Assembly: GCA_017514785.1 (NCBI GenBank)
Contig: JAFWIO010000035.1
Location: forward strand, 1-64,000
DNA: 64,000 nucleotides
From: Eubacterium sp.
GTDB lineage: Bacteria; Bacillota; Clostridia; Lachnospirales; Lachnospiraceae
Direction: 5' to 3'
Below the pieces are notes generated by a model that saw only the letters and a list, made by a program, of their open reading frames with translations, had not been told where the DNA came from and did not search any database. Shown piece after piece: positions 15,131-25,148 of this stretch (position 1 is the stretch's first letter; the number at the start of each line of letters is the position of its first letter). The position numbers were made by a program, and so were the translations under genes.

Positions 15131-17959
15131 TTAATCCTGAACACCACCACTAGTGCTTTCAGATTTAACTCTCTTATTAATATCTTTATTATCAAGTTCT
15201 CCATAAATATACTGAAGTACATACTTTGCTAATTCAGCAGAATCATGTGATGAGTTACCATATGGGATAACTGCTGTACATGTATATTTTGGTTTATTAT
15301 ATGGAGCGTACGCGACAAATAACGCGTGCGAATTTCTTCTCTTGTTCTCCTGGGCTGTACCAGACTTACCAGCTATCTTAATCTTTGTTCCTTTAAAATA
15401 CTTTTTAACTGTTCCTTCTGTAACTACTTTTCGCATACCACTTGTTACAGCATTCCATGTAGATAATTGTCCACCCACTTTATTTTTGCTAACAGCCTTA
15501 TTCTTTGATACAGTCTTGCCATTAGATGATGCTATCTTATTAATCAAAGAAAGTTTATAGTTAGTTCCACCATTAGCTAATGTGGATATATATCTTGATA
15601 ATTGAACTGGTGCATAAGCATGACTACCCTGTCCAATAGCCGAGTGAACAGATGATTCTGTTGAGAAGTGAGGTTTTGACTCAGTTATCTCAACACCTGA
15701 TTTCATATTTAGTCCAAGTTTTGTAGCATACTTTTCTATCTTATCTAAACCTACTGTACTATCGTACTTTCCATTAACCTTACCAAGTCTATAACCCATC
15801 TCATAGAAGAAATAGTTACAAGACTCAGCAATAGCATCTACAATATTAATCTTTCCGTGTACGTGAGGATATGCCCAACACTTAGGTGATGGTTTAATCT
15901 TCTTAAACTTACCTTTGTCGTTTACAGTTTCTGTAGTAGATACTTTATCGTTCTCTAATGCTGTGAATGATGTACACATCTTGAACGTGGAACCAGGTGC
16001 GGTCACACCTTGAGTCGATCTGTTATAAAGTGGGTCAGATTGGTCATCAACCAATTTTGCCCAGTAATCCGGATCTACAGAACCTGAAAGCATATTGTTA
16101 TCATAACTTGGATAAGTAACCATCGCTTTAACTTGTCCATTGTTTGGATCAGTTACAACTACTGAGCCTGAACATGGATCTAGAGCTATTTGCGCTGGAG
16201 TAATTTTCAAGTTTTTAATTTGTGTTTTAATGAATCTATATGCAACATAACTATCATGTCTCTGTAAAGAATGATACTGATGCTTATTCATTTCAAATAC
16301 GTTTTGGTCATATAGAAGTAACAATACTTCACATGGGTTGATAGTATTATCTGCTACTCTATACTGAACAACCTTTTTATCAAATGTAGAGTCTGATTCA
16401 AACGTATCAATTATGTACTCAACTATAGTATCGTAAGTTTCACCAGTTGAAAGGTATTCTTGATTAACTTTCAACGCTTCAACATTAATCCAGTTTTGTC
16501 TAATTGCTTCATGTAAGAATTTATTAGTAGTAGTCTTTCCTGCAATATATTTCTGATAAACCTCATTTTCAGTATCGATGCTAGATGTCAAAAGAACTCC
16601 ATTGTTCTTTAACATGTCATAAATATAATCATTGTAGTCTTGATACTCTTCATTAAGTTTATTGTAGTTTGGAGAATGGCTATTTCTTAATTGTTTTTCA
16701 AGTTTCTTAAGCACCCTCTCCAAAGACTGTTCGTATTCTTTGTAGAACTCTTTTTCGTTCTTTGACGACTTCGCATTTATCTCTGGAATTGAAACAACGT
16801 TGTTTGTGACAAGTTGTGATATTACTTTTGAAGCAGGAATTAGATTGATTTCATCATCGTCACTATCCTCGTCCTTCTTAGGCACATCGTGATTTACAAT
16901 CTCTGACAACAAAATAGATGCAATCTTCTTCTCGAGCAACTTATATGATGCTTTTTGAAGCTTGCTATCAATTGATAAATAAACATCGTTGCCGGCCGTA
17001 CTATCTTTATTAGAAATTGTACTTAGAATCTTTCCAGTACTATCTACAAAGATTTTCTTTTCGCCACGCTTGCCTTGAAGATCTTTTTCTTCGGCAGACT
17101 CTATACCGGCTTTACCAATAATATCGGATGCAACATAATCTCCACCCTTTTCATTTTTTTCTTCTAGTTCTTCGGTAGAAATAGTTCCTGTGTAACCAAT
17201 GATAGGGGCAAAGTAAACACTATCTTTGTAGCGTCTTATGTTTCTCTCTTCCACTCCGACACCAGGTATTTCAGCTTTGTTTTCATTTATAGCAACCATA
17301 GTTTCGTTACTAATATTTTTTGAAATAACAACTGAGACATACTTCTGGTACGAATTCAAATAAACGTTATATCTTATAGACATAACCTTAAGCAACATAT
17401 TGAAATCTTCATAGTCCGGTATTTTAAACAAATCATTTTTCAAATAATAAAACATTTGAGGCGGAGTTGCTAAAGAATAATCAACACCATCTCTCACAGG
17501 GTCCTCGCCAAAGAGGTTTCTTACAAACAATTTCTTTTGTGACTCTGAAGTGAAGTTGTATTTTAAGTTTCCATTTCTATCTTTGACAATTGGAAAATCT
17601 ATAACAATTTTATCTCCACATTTTTCAATAATCTTAATTGCTTTATCTGCAATCTTATTAAGTTTTTTATTTTTATTATCATCAGATTCTATAGTATCTT
17701 CAAATGTCGCAACATAAGCCAATGTGTCATATGCCAAAAGATTTCCTTTGCAGTCGTAAATATTTCCACGAGTACCTGGTGAATAAACTGTCTTCTCGGC
17801 CTTTTGGATATATGTACTCATATAATAGTTTTCATTTACAATCTGTAAGTCAAAAATTCTAATAATAAGCGTAGCAAAAATAGCCACGATAAGTAGCATT
17901 ACAATAAAAATTCGTGACTTAATTATTTTTAAAATGTTGTAGAGAAAATCACTTATCAA
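15131..17959 (-). CDS. mrdA: penicillin-binding protein 2 (elongasome transpeptidase) with large insert
   Basis: 942 residues from a TTG that overlaps the end of mreD by 11 bases; no ATG fits before the membrane anchor (about 17-37). A dimerisation/pedestal region precedes the transpeptidase domain. Its motifs are STFK with nucleophile Ser near 656, SCN near 712 and KSGT near 865. PBP2 cross-links the lateral wall with RodA and MreBCD. Between the strand with YLSIDSKLQK (about 326) and DPCSGSVVVTDP (about 597) lies a roughly 250-residue charged helical insert that compact PBP2 proteins lack. The extra mass suggests a lineage-specific interaction module. Confidence 0.95.
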   Translation of the reverse strand: MISDFLYNILKIIKSRIFIVMLLIVAIFATLIIRIFDLQIVNENYYMSTYIQKAEKTVYSPGTRGNIYDCKGNLLAYDTLAYVATFEDTIESDDNKNKKLNKIADKAIKIIEKCGDKIVIDFPIVKDRNGNLKYNFTSESQKKLFVRNLFGEDPVRDGVDYSLATPPQMFYYLKNDLFKIPDYEDFNMLLKVMSIRYNVYLNSYQKYVSVVISKNISNETMVAINENKAEIPGVGVEERNIRRYKDSVYFAPIIGYTGTISTEELEEKNEKGGDYVASDIIGKAGIESAEEKDLQGKRGEKKIFVDSTGKILSTISNKDSTAGNDVYLSIDSKLQKASYKLLEKKIASILLSEIVNHDVPKKDEDSDDDEINLIPASKVISQLVTNNVVSIPEINAKSSKNEKEFYKEYEQSLERVLKKLEKQLRNSHSPNYNKLNEEYQDYNDYIYDMLKNNGVLLTSSIDTENEVYQKYIAGKTTTNKFLHEAIRQNWINVEALKVNQEYLSTGETYDTIVEYIIDTFESDSTFDKKVVQYRVADNTINPCEVLLLLYDQNVFEMNKHQYHSLQRHDSYVAYRFIKTQIKNLKITPAQIALDPCSGSVVVTDPNNGQVKAMVTYPSYDNNMLSGSVDPDYWAKLVDDQSDPLYNRSTQGVTAPGSTFKMCTSFTALENDKVSTTETVNDKGKFKKIKPSPKCWAYPHVHGKINIVDAIAESCNYFFYEMGYRLGKVNGKYDSTVGLDKIEKYATKLGLNMKSGVEITESKPHFSTESSVHSAIGQGSHAYAPVQLSRYISTLANGGTNYKLSLINKIASSNGKTVSKNKAVSKNKVGGQLSTWNAVTSGMRKVVTEGTVKKYFKGTKIKIAGKSGTAQENKRRNSHALFVAYAPYNKPKYTCTAVIPYGNSSHDSAELAKYVLQYIYGELDNKDINKRVKSESTSGGVQD

Positions 17960-18482
17960 AGCTTAAACTACGCTCCTCTTCTGTCATATATAACTTTTCA
18001 TTCAAGATATAGAATAACTTGAATGTTAAGAACATAATAAATGTTGTAATTATCATTTCTGGGAAAATAATTTTCCCAAAATAATAAGGGAAATCTTGTT
18101 TGTTTCTTAATAAAAATCTAAAGATATAAACTGCCAAGTTATAAATAAAGTCATTAGTAAAAACTAAAAACAATGGCATCAAAACATTTTCACTATAAAA
18201 TAGTCTCTTCATCGTACCGCTGAAGAAACCACAAATCATATACAAAAATGCATATAGTCCAACTATGTCACCATAAGCAAAATCGTATAATAGTCCGCAA
18301 CAAAGTCCAACCACGCATCCAAAATTAGAGCCACGCATAAAACCAAAGATGCATGCTACTATAAGCAACAAATTTGGTGTTGGCACAATATTGCTATTTT
18401 GTTTTGACCAAACTGATTGAATAATAAATGCAGCTAAAATAATTGCAATTATAACAACCACTTTGAGTATCTTTTTCTTCAT
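17949..18482 (-). CDS. mreD: rod shape-determining protein MreD
   Basis: 177 residues with about five membrane segments and few conserved polar residues, as usual for MreD. It is a membrane component of the elongasome linking MreC to the PBP2-RodA pair. Identification rests on topology, size and the strict mreB-mreC-mreD-mrdA order. It starts one base after the mreC stop region and ends inside mrdA, so translation is coupled both ways. Confidence 0.92.
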   Translation of the reverse strand: MKKKILKVVVIIAIILAAFIIQSVWSKQNSNIVPTPNLLLIVACIFGFMRGSNFGCVVGLCCGLLYDFAYGDIVGLYAFLYMICGFFSGTMKRLFYSENVLMPLFLVFTNDFIYNLAVYIFRFLLRNKQDFPYYFGKIIFPEMIITTFIMFLTFKLFYILNEKLYMTEEERSLSFDK

Positions 18483-18484
18483 AG

Positions 18485-19336
18485 TTAATCCTTAAGTTCT
18501 TCTTTTGTTGTTTTAATAACAAGAACTTCATTTATGTGCTGGAAGTCTACTACTGGTGTAATAGTTCCAGATTTAGTTAATTTATTTGAGTCTTTTTTTA
18601 CATCATTTAGATATCCAACTAAGATACCAGGTACAAACTTATCACTGATCTGAGAAGTAGCAACCATATCACCTTCAGATACTTTGGCGCTGGCATTTAT
18701 TCCAGTAATATTCATAACGCCATCATCCATTAGTTTTAAATCACCACTAACAATTCCCGTGTCAGATGTACTAGCAAATGAAACCGACACACTACTCTCA
18801 TCATCTATAATTGATCTAACCTTTGCATAGTTTTTACCTACGTCAAAGACGATACCAACTAATCCACCATCACTGATAACATTCATGTCTTCTTTAATAC
18901 CATCGTTACTACCACGGTTTATTGTGAAAATATTAAACCAGTTTCCAGTGTCTTTGCCGATGACTTGTGCACCAATTTTCTTATACTCAGAATAATCTTT
19001 ATCAAGTGAATATAGATTTCTAAGTCTAGTTAACTCGTATTTATTTTGAGAAAGCAAACTATTTTCAGCCACTAACTCAGCATTCTTTTTCTTTAACTTA
19101 GCATTATCATTTTTCAACTTTCTAATAGATTTAAGTAAATCCGCTTTACCGTTAAACCATGAACCAATAGCATTAACTCCGTTTTGAAGTGGCACTACTG
19201 TATAACTAACTACAGTTTTGGCTGGCGCAAAGAAACTGCTAACTGTAACAGAAACGATTAAGCACGACACACAAAGCATAGTTAGAATAAACAATAATAC
19301 TTTTGAATTAATTTTTCGATTTGATTGTCTCTTCAT
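18485..19336 (-). CDS. mreC: rod shape-determining protein MreC
   Basis: 283 residues. An N-terminal membrane anchor (about 11-35) and a coiled coil (about 65-105, KLKKKNAELVAENSLL) precede the double beta-barrel domain with KDTGNWFNIFTINRGSNDG-like sequence and GLVGIVFDVG. MreC is a periplasm-facing scaffold that activates PBP2. AAAGGA precedes the ATG, 18 bases after mreB. Confidence 0.96.
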   Translation of the reverse strand: MKRQSNRKINSKVLLFILTMLCVSCLIVSVTVSSFFAPAKTVVSYTVVPLQNGVNAIGSWFNGKADLLKSIRKLKNDNAKLKKKNAELVAENSLLSQNKYELTRLRNLYSLDKDYSEYKKIGAQVIGKDTGNWFNIFTINRGSNDGIKEDMNVISDGGLVGIVFDVGKNYAKVRSIIDDESSVSVSFASTSDTGIVSGDLKLMDDGVMNITGINASAKVSEGDMVATSQISDKFVPGILVGYLNDVKKDSNKLTKSGTITPVVDFQHINEVLVIKTTKEELKD

Positions 19337-19354
19337 AATTAATATCCTTTAAAC

Positions 19355-20389
19355 TTAGAATGAACTTTCTCTTGGTTCATACATTAAATCTTTAAATTTG
19401 TTATCAGAAACTATCATAGAGATTCCTCTAATAACAGTTTGATCTGGGTTCTTAACAGTATTCACAACTAGGTCAGTATTTTCTTCAATATACTTATCTA
19501 GATTTTTAATAGCTGCTGAGCCACCAGTTAAATACATTCCAATATCTAAAATATCTTCTTGAAGTTCAGGTGGTGTTCTCTCAAGCAAGTTTTTAATAGA
19601 TTCAATTAGCTCTTCAAAGAAAGATTCAATCGCTTGATAAACTGTTTCTTTAGTGATTGCTCTTTCTGATGGAAGTCCTGTAATAGCATTTCTTCCGTAA
19701 ACGTAAATCAAATCTTCTTCGTTGTCTTCTTCGGATTCTTCATACATAGCATCCGCTAAAGCAATCTTGATTTTTTCAGCAGTCTTAAGTCCGATAAAGA
19801 TGTTGTATCTTTTCTTAACAACTTCTGCTATTAACTCATCAATCTTGCTTCCACCTAATTCAATCATTTTACTAATAACAATACCGCCGTTTGAAATAAC
19901 AGAAATCTCTGTAGTTTCTGCACCGATATTAACAATCATATTTCCTCTTGAACTTGTCATATCAATTCCAAGACCAACAGCGTCCGCCAAAGGCTTCTCA
20001 ACAATCTTTATTTCTCTAGCTTTAACGTTTGACTTAAAAACAACATCATAAAAAGCCTTCTGCTGTACTTCAGTGATATCTGCAGGCACCGCCACGCAGA
20101 ATCTACCAAGTTTACCGCCTCTTGAACCAAGCAACTTTTTATAAAACATTTCAAACAATGTCATCATGTTGCTTAAATCAGCGATAACTCCTGCCTTAAT
20201 AGGGAAATCAACCACTATATTGTCAGGATTCTTTTCGTACATCTCAAAGGCTTCATCGCCAAAAGCTAGAACTTCTGTTTTATCTTTAATAGCTATGATA
20301 TTTTTTTCATTAGTAATTGTTTTTGAAATTCCGTTATAAATCTTTATATTGTTTGTTCCAAAATCAATTCCAAATACACTTAGTGCCAT
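19355..20389 (-). CDS. mreB: rod shape-determining actin homologue MreB
   Basis: 344 residues. The actin-like ATPase motifs are visible: phosphate-1 GIDFGTNN near 7-14, phosphate-2 region NIGAETTEISVIS near 150, and adenosine motif YLTGGSAAI near 290. MreB forms membrane-bound filaments that orient lateral wall synthesis. The phosphate-1 loop reads FGTNN instead of the usual LGTAN, and the C-terminal tail is slightly longer; one of the MreB/Mbl/MreBH paralogue types is possible. It follows radC by 15 bases and opens mreBCD-mrdA-rodA. Confidence 0.94.
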   Translation of the reverse strand: MALSVFGIDFGTNNIKIYNGISKTITNEKNIIAIKDKTEVLAFGDEAFEMYEKNPDNIVVDFPIKAGVIADLSNMMTLFEMFYKKLLGSRGGKLGRFCVAVPADITEVQQKAFYDVVFKSNVKAREIKIVEKPLADAVGLGIDMTSSRGNMIVNIGAETTEISVISNGGIVISKMIELGGSKIDELIAEVVKKRYNIFIGLKTAEKIKIALADAMYEESEEDNEEDLIYVYGRNAITGLPSERAITKETVYQAIESFFEELIESIKNLLERTPPELQEDILDIGMYLTGGSAAIKNLDKYIEENTDLVVNTVKNPDQTVIRGISMIVSDNKFKDLMYEPRESSF

Positions 20390-20404
20390 AACTTATCCTT
20401 TCGA

Positions 20405-21091
20405 TTAAAAGTTTATATTAGATTCAACAAAACTTGTATAACATCTATCGCCAATAATTATATGATCAAGCAACGATATTCCAATTAGTTCACAAGCTTT
20501 GTTAAGCTTCTTCGTCGAAGAAATATCAGCCGTACTGGGCTGTGGATCACCACTCGGGTGATTGTGTAACAAAATTAAACTAACTGCATCGCACTTTAGT
20601 GCTTCCACTAATATTTCTCTGTTACACATAAATGATTGATTGATGCTTCCTTTAGAAATCAAAATGTCTTTAATCATATTGCATTTAGAATCTACAAAAA
20701 TAGCGACTAACTGTTCTTGCTCTAAATGTCTCATCTGTTCCATATAGTAATTTGCAATACTGGATGGAACATTCATCTTCAAATCAAGAGAAGCCCTCTC
20801 TAAAGATATCCTTCGGGCCAGTTCCCCGATGCAAAGGATTTGAACCGCTTTAGCATTTCCAACCCCTTTAATCTTTAGCAACTCTTCTTTTGAAAGATGC
20901 ATGATCGACAAAATGTTCTTTGACGCATCCGACCTTATGATATTATTTGCCAAATCATATGCGCTTATACCATTGGTGCCAGTTCGCAAAATTGCTGACA
21001 AAAGCTCAGCATCAGACAAATGGTTTGCGCCGTATTTTAAGCACTTCTCATAGGGTCTTTCAACTTCTGGTAAATCTTTAATTCTATTCAT
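20405..21091 (-). CDS. radC: RadC family JAB/MPN domain protein
   Basis: 228 residues from the ATG at 21091, chosen for GGAGG five bases upstream; a TTG at 21112 lacks a comparable site. An N-terminal helix-hairpin-helix region (KIKGVGNAKAVQI-like, about 70-85) is followed by a JAB/MPN metalloprotease-like domain with HNHPSGDPQPSTAD near 172-185, the JAMM zinc motif. The name is historical; a direct DNA-repair role is disputed and the true function is unsettled. radC before mreB is a widely conserved pairing. Confidence 0.94.
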   Translation of the reverse strand: MNRIKDLPEVERPYEKCLKYGANHLSDAELLSAILRTGTNGISAYDLANNIIRSDASKNILSIMHLSKEELLKIKGVGNAKAVQILCIGELARRISLERASLDLKMNVPSSIANYYMEQMRHLEQEQLVAIFVDSKCNMIKDILISKGSINQSFMCNREILVEALKCDAVSLILLHNHPSGDPQPSTADISSTKKLNKACELIGISLLDHIIIGDRCYTSFVESNINF

Positions 21092-21141
21092 TTGAACCTC
21101 CACTCTCTCCAAGCAAAGGCTCCTAGTATTTTACCACATTT

Positions 21142-22425
21142 TTAGAGTGATATTAACCCCAAATCCACTAGGTTTTGGAACGCTTTTGTGATTCCAAATT
21201 TAGCATGCGGGAATGTTAATCCACCTTGGAAATATACGGCAAATGGCGGTTTCATTGGGCCATCTGCGCTTAATTCTATACTTGAACCTTGAATGAATGC
21301 TCCTGCCGCCATAATGACCTCTGAATCGTATCCTGGCATGCCCCAAGGTTCAGGTGTAAGGTGCGAATCAACGGCCGCAGCTTGCTGAATTCCTTTACAA
21401 AAAGCTACTAGACATGTTGGTTCATTAAACTCAATTGACTGTATAATATCAGCTCTTTTTACATCCTTTTCAGGGTTAAGTTTAAATCCATATCCATCAA
21501 ATAGGTATGATGCAAATATAGCTCCTTTTAGGGCTGATGCTGTAACTGTTGGAGCCATAAATAGCCCTTGATACAAAGAGCCAATAACTCCTAAGTTCGC
21601 GCCTACTTCTTTGCCTAAACCTGGCGAAGTAAGTTTATATGAACATCTCTCGATACATTCTTTAGTTCCGCAAATATATCCACCTATTGGAGCAAGTCCT
21701 CCGCCAGGATTCTTTATAAGTGAACCAACCACCATATCTGCACCAAACTCAGATGGCTCTTTAGTCTCTACAAATTCGCCATAACAGTTATCAATCATTA
21801 TGATGATGTCTTTATTTATATCTTTAATGAACTTAATAGCTTCACCTATCGTATCAACACTAAGTGAAGGTCTTGTGTCATATCCGCTTGATCTTTGAAT
21901 CGCAATCAATTTAACATCATCAGTTATAGCTTCTTTGATTCCGTCAAAGTCAAAGTCGCCTTCATCTGTCAAATCAACCTGTCCGTAAGTAACTCCGTAT
22001 TCAGCCAGACTTGATACATTCTCTCTAATACCAATAACCTCATCCATAGTATCGTAAGGTTTCCCAGATACATAAAGCATCTTATCCCCTGGATAAAGGT
22101 TGGCAGATAGAGCTAAAGTAATGGCATGTGTACCGCTGACAATTTGCGGACGAACCAACGCATCTTCTGTACAAAATACATCAGCATATACTTCTTCCAA
22201 AGTATCTCTTCCCAAGTCGTTATAACCATATCCTGTGGTTGCAACAAAATGAGTTTCAGAAATTTTATGATTCTGAAACGCCTTTATTACTTTTAACTGA
22301 TTATACTCTGCTATTTTGTCTATTCTGTGAAAATCTTCAGACAATTGTGATAAGACATCTTCTGCCTTATCATATACTTCTTTAGATATTCCTAGACTTT
22401 CATATTGTTTCTTTAATTCTTCCAT
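21142..22425 (-). CDS. COG4100 PLP-dependent methionine gamma-lyase family protein (YnbB-like)
   Basis: 427 residues of the fold-type I PLP family. Conserved parts are the N-terminal FVATTGYGYNDLGRDTLEEV, VRPQIVSGTHAI, MIDNCYGEF, and GSLIKNPGGGLAP with the probable PLP lysine near 234. The family is annotated as methionine gamma-lyase or aluminium-resistance protein, but its substrate has not been settled. The start overlaps the 3' end of miaA by 13 bases, so translation is coupled. Its place after miaA matches the Bacillus ynbB neighbourhood. Confidence 0.9.
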   Translation of the reverse strand: MEELKKQYESLGISKEVYDKAEDVLSQLSEDFHRIDKIAEYNQLKVIKAFQNHKISETHFVATTGYGYNDLGRDTLEEVYADVFCTEDALVRPQIVSGTHAITLALSANLYPGDKMLYVSGKPYDTMDEVIGIRENVSSLAEYGVTYGQVDLTDEGDFDFDGIKEAITDDVKLIAIQRSSGYDTRPSLSVDTIGEAIKFIKDINKDIIIMIDNCYGEFVETKEPSEFGADMVVGSLIKNPGGGLAPIGGYICGTKECIERCSYKLTSPGLGKEVGANLGVIGSLYQGLFMAPTVTASALKGAIFASYLFDGYGFKLNPEKDVKRADIIQSIEFNEPTCLVAFCKGIQQAAAVDSHLTPEPWGMPGYDSEVIMAAGAFIQGSSIELSADGPMKPPFAVYFQGGLTFPHAKFGITKAFQNLVDLGLISL

Positions 22426-23351
22426 ATACCTTTTTCTTCCAAATCTTTAAGCATAAATGCTAATACTTTATCTACATCTCTATTAAAATCTCTATAATCA
22501 ATCATTTGCACAACTTTCTCATGTCTAAACCATGTAAACTGTCTCTTTGCAAAATGACGAGTATTTTTCTTAATTAATTCCTTCGTCTCCTCTAAAGATA
22601 AATTTCCATTTAAATACTCTAGAACTTCTTTGTACCCAATACCCTGCATACTTTGATTTGTATTATCAAGTCCTAAAGCTTTAACTTCATCCACCAATCC
22701 ATTTTCAAACATCAAATCAACTCTTTTGTTAATTCGATCATATAAAACTTCTCTGTCATCATTTAGTACATAGTATGCAAAGTTGTATGGTGATTCGTTT
22801 TCTTTTTGCTCGGCATTATGTACCGATAAAGGAATATTGTTTTCATGATAAAACTCCAATGCCCTAATAACTCTTTTCAAATTATTCGGATGAATGCCAG
22901 CGGCATATTCAGGATCAACTTCCTCTAACATTTTGTGAACATATTCGTTGCCATTGTTCTTTGCAAGTTCTTCTAACTCTTTTCTATATTCCATATCCAC
23001 TTCAGTTTCTTCAAAATCAACATCATGTAAAACTGATTGAATATAAAAACCTGTTCCACCAACTATAATGGGGACTTTGCCTTTGGCGTAGATTTTTTCT
23101 ATCGCTTCTTCTGCCATCTGTTTAAAAGTGTAAATATCAAAGTCGTCAGTTGGTTCTAAAACATCAATCAAATAATGTTTAACGCCATCCATCTCATCTT
23201 CAGTAATCTTGGCAGAACCAATATCTAAACCCTTATAAACTTGAATAGAATCTGCGCTAATAATCTCGCCGTTTATTTCTTTGGCAAGCTTTATTGAAAT
23301 ATCAGTTTTTCCTACGGCTGTTGGGCCAGTAATTACAACTAAATTTTTCAT
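22413..23351 (-). CDS. miaA: tRNA dimethylallyltransferase MiaA
   Basis: 312 residues. The P-loop GPTAVGKTD (8-16), SADSIQVYKGLDIGSAK and VGGTGFYIQS are characteristic, as is the late KRQFTWFR block. MiaA transfers dimethylallyl from DMAPP to N6 of A37 in tRNAs reading UNN codons. MiaB, encoded upstream in the same operon, thiomethylates the product. The ATG overlaps the mutL stop (TAATG), indicating tight coupling. Confidence 0.97.
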   Translation of the reverse strand: MKNLVVITGPTAVGKTDISIKLAKEINGEIISADSIQVYKGLDIGSAKITEDEMDGVKHYLIDVLEPTDDFDIYTFKQMAEEAIEKIYAKGKVPIIVGGTGFYIQSVLHDVDFEETEVDMEYRKELEELAKNNGNEYVHKMLEEVDPEYAAGIHPNNLKRVIRALEFYHENNIPLSVHNAEQKENESPYNFAYYVLNDDREVLYDRINKRVDLMFENGLVDEVKALGLDNTNQSMQGIGYKEVLEYLNGNLSLEETKELIKKNTRHFAKRQFTWFRHEKVVQMIDYRDFNRDVDKVLAFMLKDLEEKGIWKN

Positions 23352-25147
23352 TACACAATTCTCTTAAACTTCTTTTCTAATTCCTCTTTTGACATCTTGA
23401 TAATAGTTGGTCTTCCATGTGGACAATTGTATGGATTTTCACAACTTAACAATTCATCTATCAATGCATCGGCCTCGGCAAAGGATATTTTAGTATTACC
23501 TTTAATAGATGCCTTACAAGACATAGATGCAATCTTTTCAGTGACAATATTTGGAACCATACTTCCAATCTCTGATGTGAAGTTATCAATAATATTCATC
23601 AAAACATCTTCACTGTCTAATGTGTATAGTTCACTTGGAACTGCGCGGACTGCAAAATCTGTTCCCTGGAATGGTTCAATTACAAAACCAATTTCATTAA
23701 AGTTATCTAAATATTGCTCTACTATATTTGCATCTTTCATAGAAAGATTTAAAATGATTGGCTGAGTTAGTGTCTGAGAAGAAATATCATTGTTTTCAAA
23801 TCTCTTCATCAATCTTTCAAAGTTCACTTTCTCATGAGCTGCATGTTGATCAATGATATACATTTCATCTTCATATTCAACTATCCAATAAGTCTCAAAA
23901 ACTTGTCCAATAATTTTATGTTTTGGTCTAGCTTCTTCAGACAGAAAGTCATAAGACATTTGCTCATGAACTTCTTCTTGTTTTGGTTTTGGAATATTTG
24001 TATAGTCAACATTTTTAGGCTTAGAAACATTGTTTGTTTTTTCTAGAACTACCTCTGGTTTATCTTCCACCTTGTTCCTTTTAGTCTCAAATGGTTCAGG
24101 CTTTCTATCTATTTTCTTCTCAGCCTTCTTTTCATCATCTAGCTTAGCCTCAACAATATTAGGCTTTTCTATTAAAGCTTCCTTAACAGTCTCAACTATA
24201 GCCGGATAAATCTCTGAAGCATTACTAATTCTAAGTTCCATCTTCGAAGGATGCACGTTAACATCAATGAACTTACTATCAATAGCAAAGTTAACTACTG
24301 TAAATGGATACTTGTGTTGCATCAAAATAAACTTATATCCTTCTTCTATAGCTTTAGAAATAATATCACTCTTTATGTATCTACCGTTTATAAAATAGTT
24401 TTCATTGGAACGATTTCCTTTTGAGATAATAGCTTTTCCTAAGAATCCAGTCATTTCAATATTTTTATCTTTATAGTTTACTTCAACTAGATTATCTGTG
24501 ACTTCTTTGCCGTAGATTGCATAAATAGTATCCTTTAAGTTTCCATTTCCTGGAGTATAAATCCTAGTCTTTCCATTATTGATAAAAGTAAAACTAATCT
24601 CTGGATGAGACAATGCAATCTTTTCAATAATCTCTGAAATGTAACCTGATTCAGTGCTTGCAGTTTTTAAGAATTTTCTACGAGCTGGAGTATTGAAGAA
24701 AATATTTCTGACAATAAATGTTGTACCGTCTGGTGCACCAATCTCTTCGAAACCAATTTCTTCGTCGCCCTCTATTCTGTATCTGAACCCAGTCATTGAT
24801 TCTTTGGTTTTAGTAATAAGTTCAACCTGACATACTGCTGCAATACTTGATAGCGCCTCACCTCTAAATCCAAGTGAATGGATCGATGCAAGATCAATTG
24901 TGTCTTTAATCTTACTAGTAGAATGTCTTTCAAAAGCAATCTTAATGTCGCTCTCATCTATTCCATCACCGTTGTCAGTAATTCTTATAAGCGAAATACC
25001 ACCATCTTTTATTTCAATTGAAATATTAGTGGCGTTAGCATCAATACTGTTTTCCACGAGCTCTTTAACGATAGATGAAGGTCTATCAATAACTTCACCC
25101 GCAGCAATATGATTTATTGTGTTTTGATCTAACTTTATAATGCTCAT
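23351..25147 (-). CDS. mutL: DNA mismatch repair protein MutL
   Basis: 598 residues. The GHKL ATPase has its conserved ELVENSIDA, DNGDGI and GFRGEAL motifs in the first 110 residues. A charged linker (about 330-400) leads to the C-terminal dimerisation domain. DQHAAHEKVNFE near 428 fits DQHA(x)2E(x)4E, and CPHGRP lies near the end, so this MutL should carry the Mn-dependent nicking endonuclease found in bacteria without MutH. It follows mutS after one base. Confidence 0.97.
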   Translation of the reverse strand: MSIIKLDQNTINHIAAGEVIDRPSSIVKELVENSIDANATNISIEIKDGGISLIRITDNGDGIDESDIKIAFERHSTSKIKDTIDLASIHSLGFRGEALSSIAAVCQVELITKTKESMTGFRYRIEGDEEIGFEEIGAPDGTTFIVRNIFFNTPARRKFLKTASTESGYISEIIEKIALSHPEISFTFINNGKTRIYTPGNGNLKDTIYAIYGKEVTDNLVEVNYKDKNIEMTGFLGKAIISKGNRSNENYFINGRYIKSDIISKAIEEGYKFILMQHKYPFTVVNFAIDSKFIDVNVHPSKMELRISNASEIYPAIVETVKEALIEKPNIVEAKLDDEKKAEKKIDRKPEPFETKRNKVEDKPEVVLEKTNNVSKPKNVDYTNIPKPKQEEVHEQMSYDFLSEEARPKHKIIGQVFETYWIVEYEDEMYIIDQHAAHEKVNFERLMKRFENNDISSQTLTQPIILNLSMKDANIVEQYLDNFNEIGFVIEPFQGTDFAVRAVPSELYTLDSEDVLMNIIDNFTSEIGSMVPNIVTEKIASMSCKASIKGNTKISFAEADALIDELLSCENPYNCPHGRPTIIKMSKEELEKKFKRIV

Positions 25148-25148
25148 A

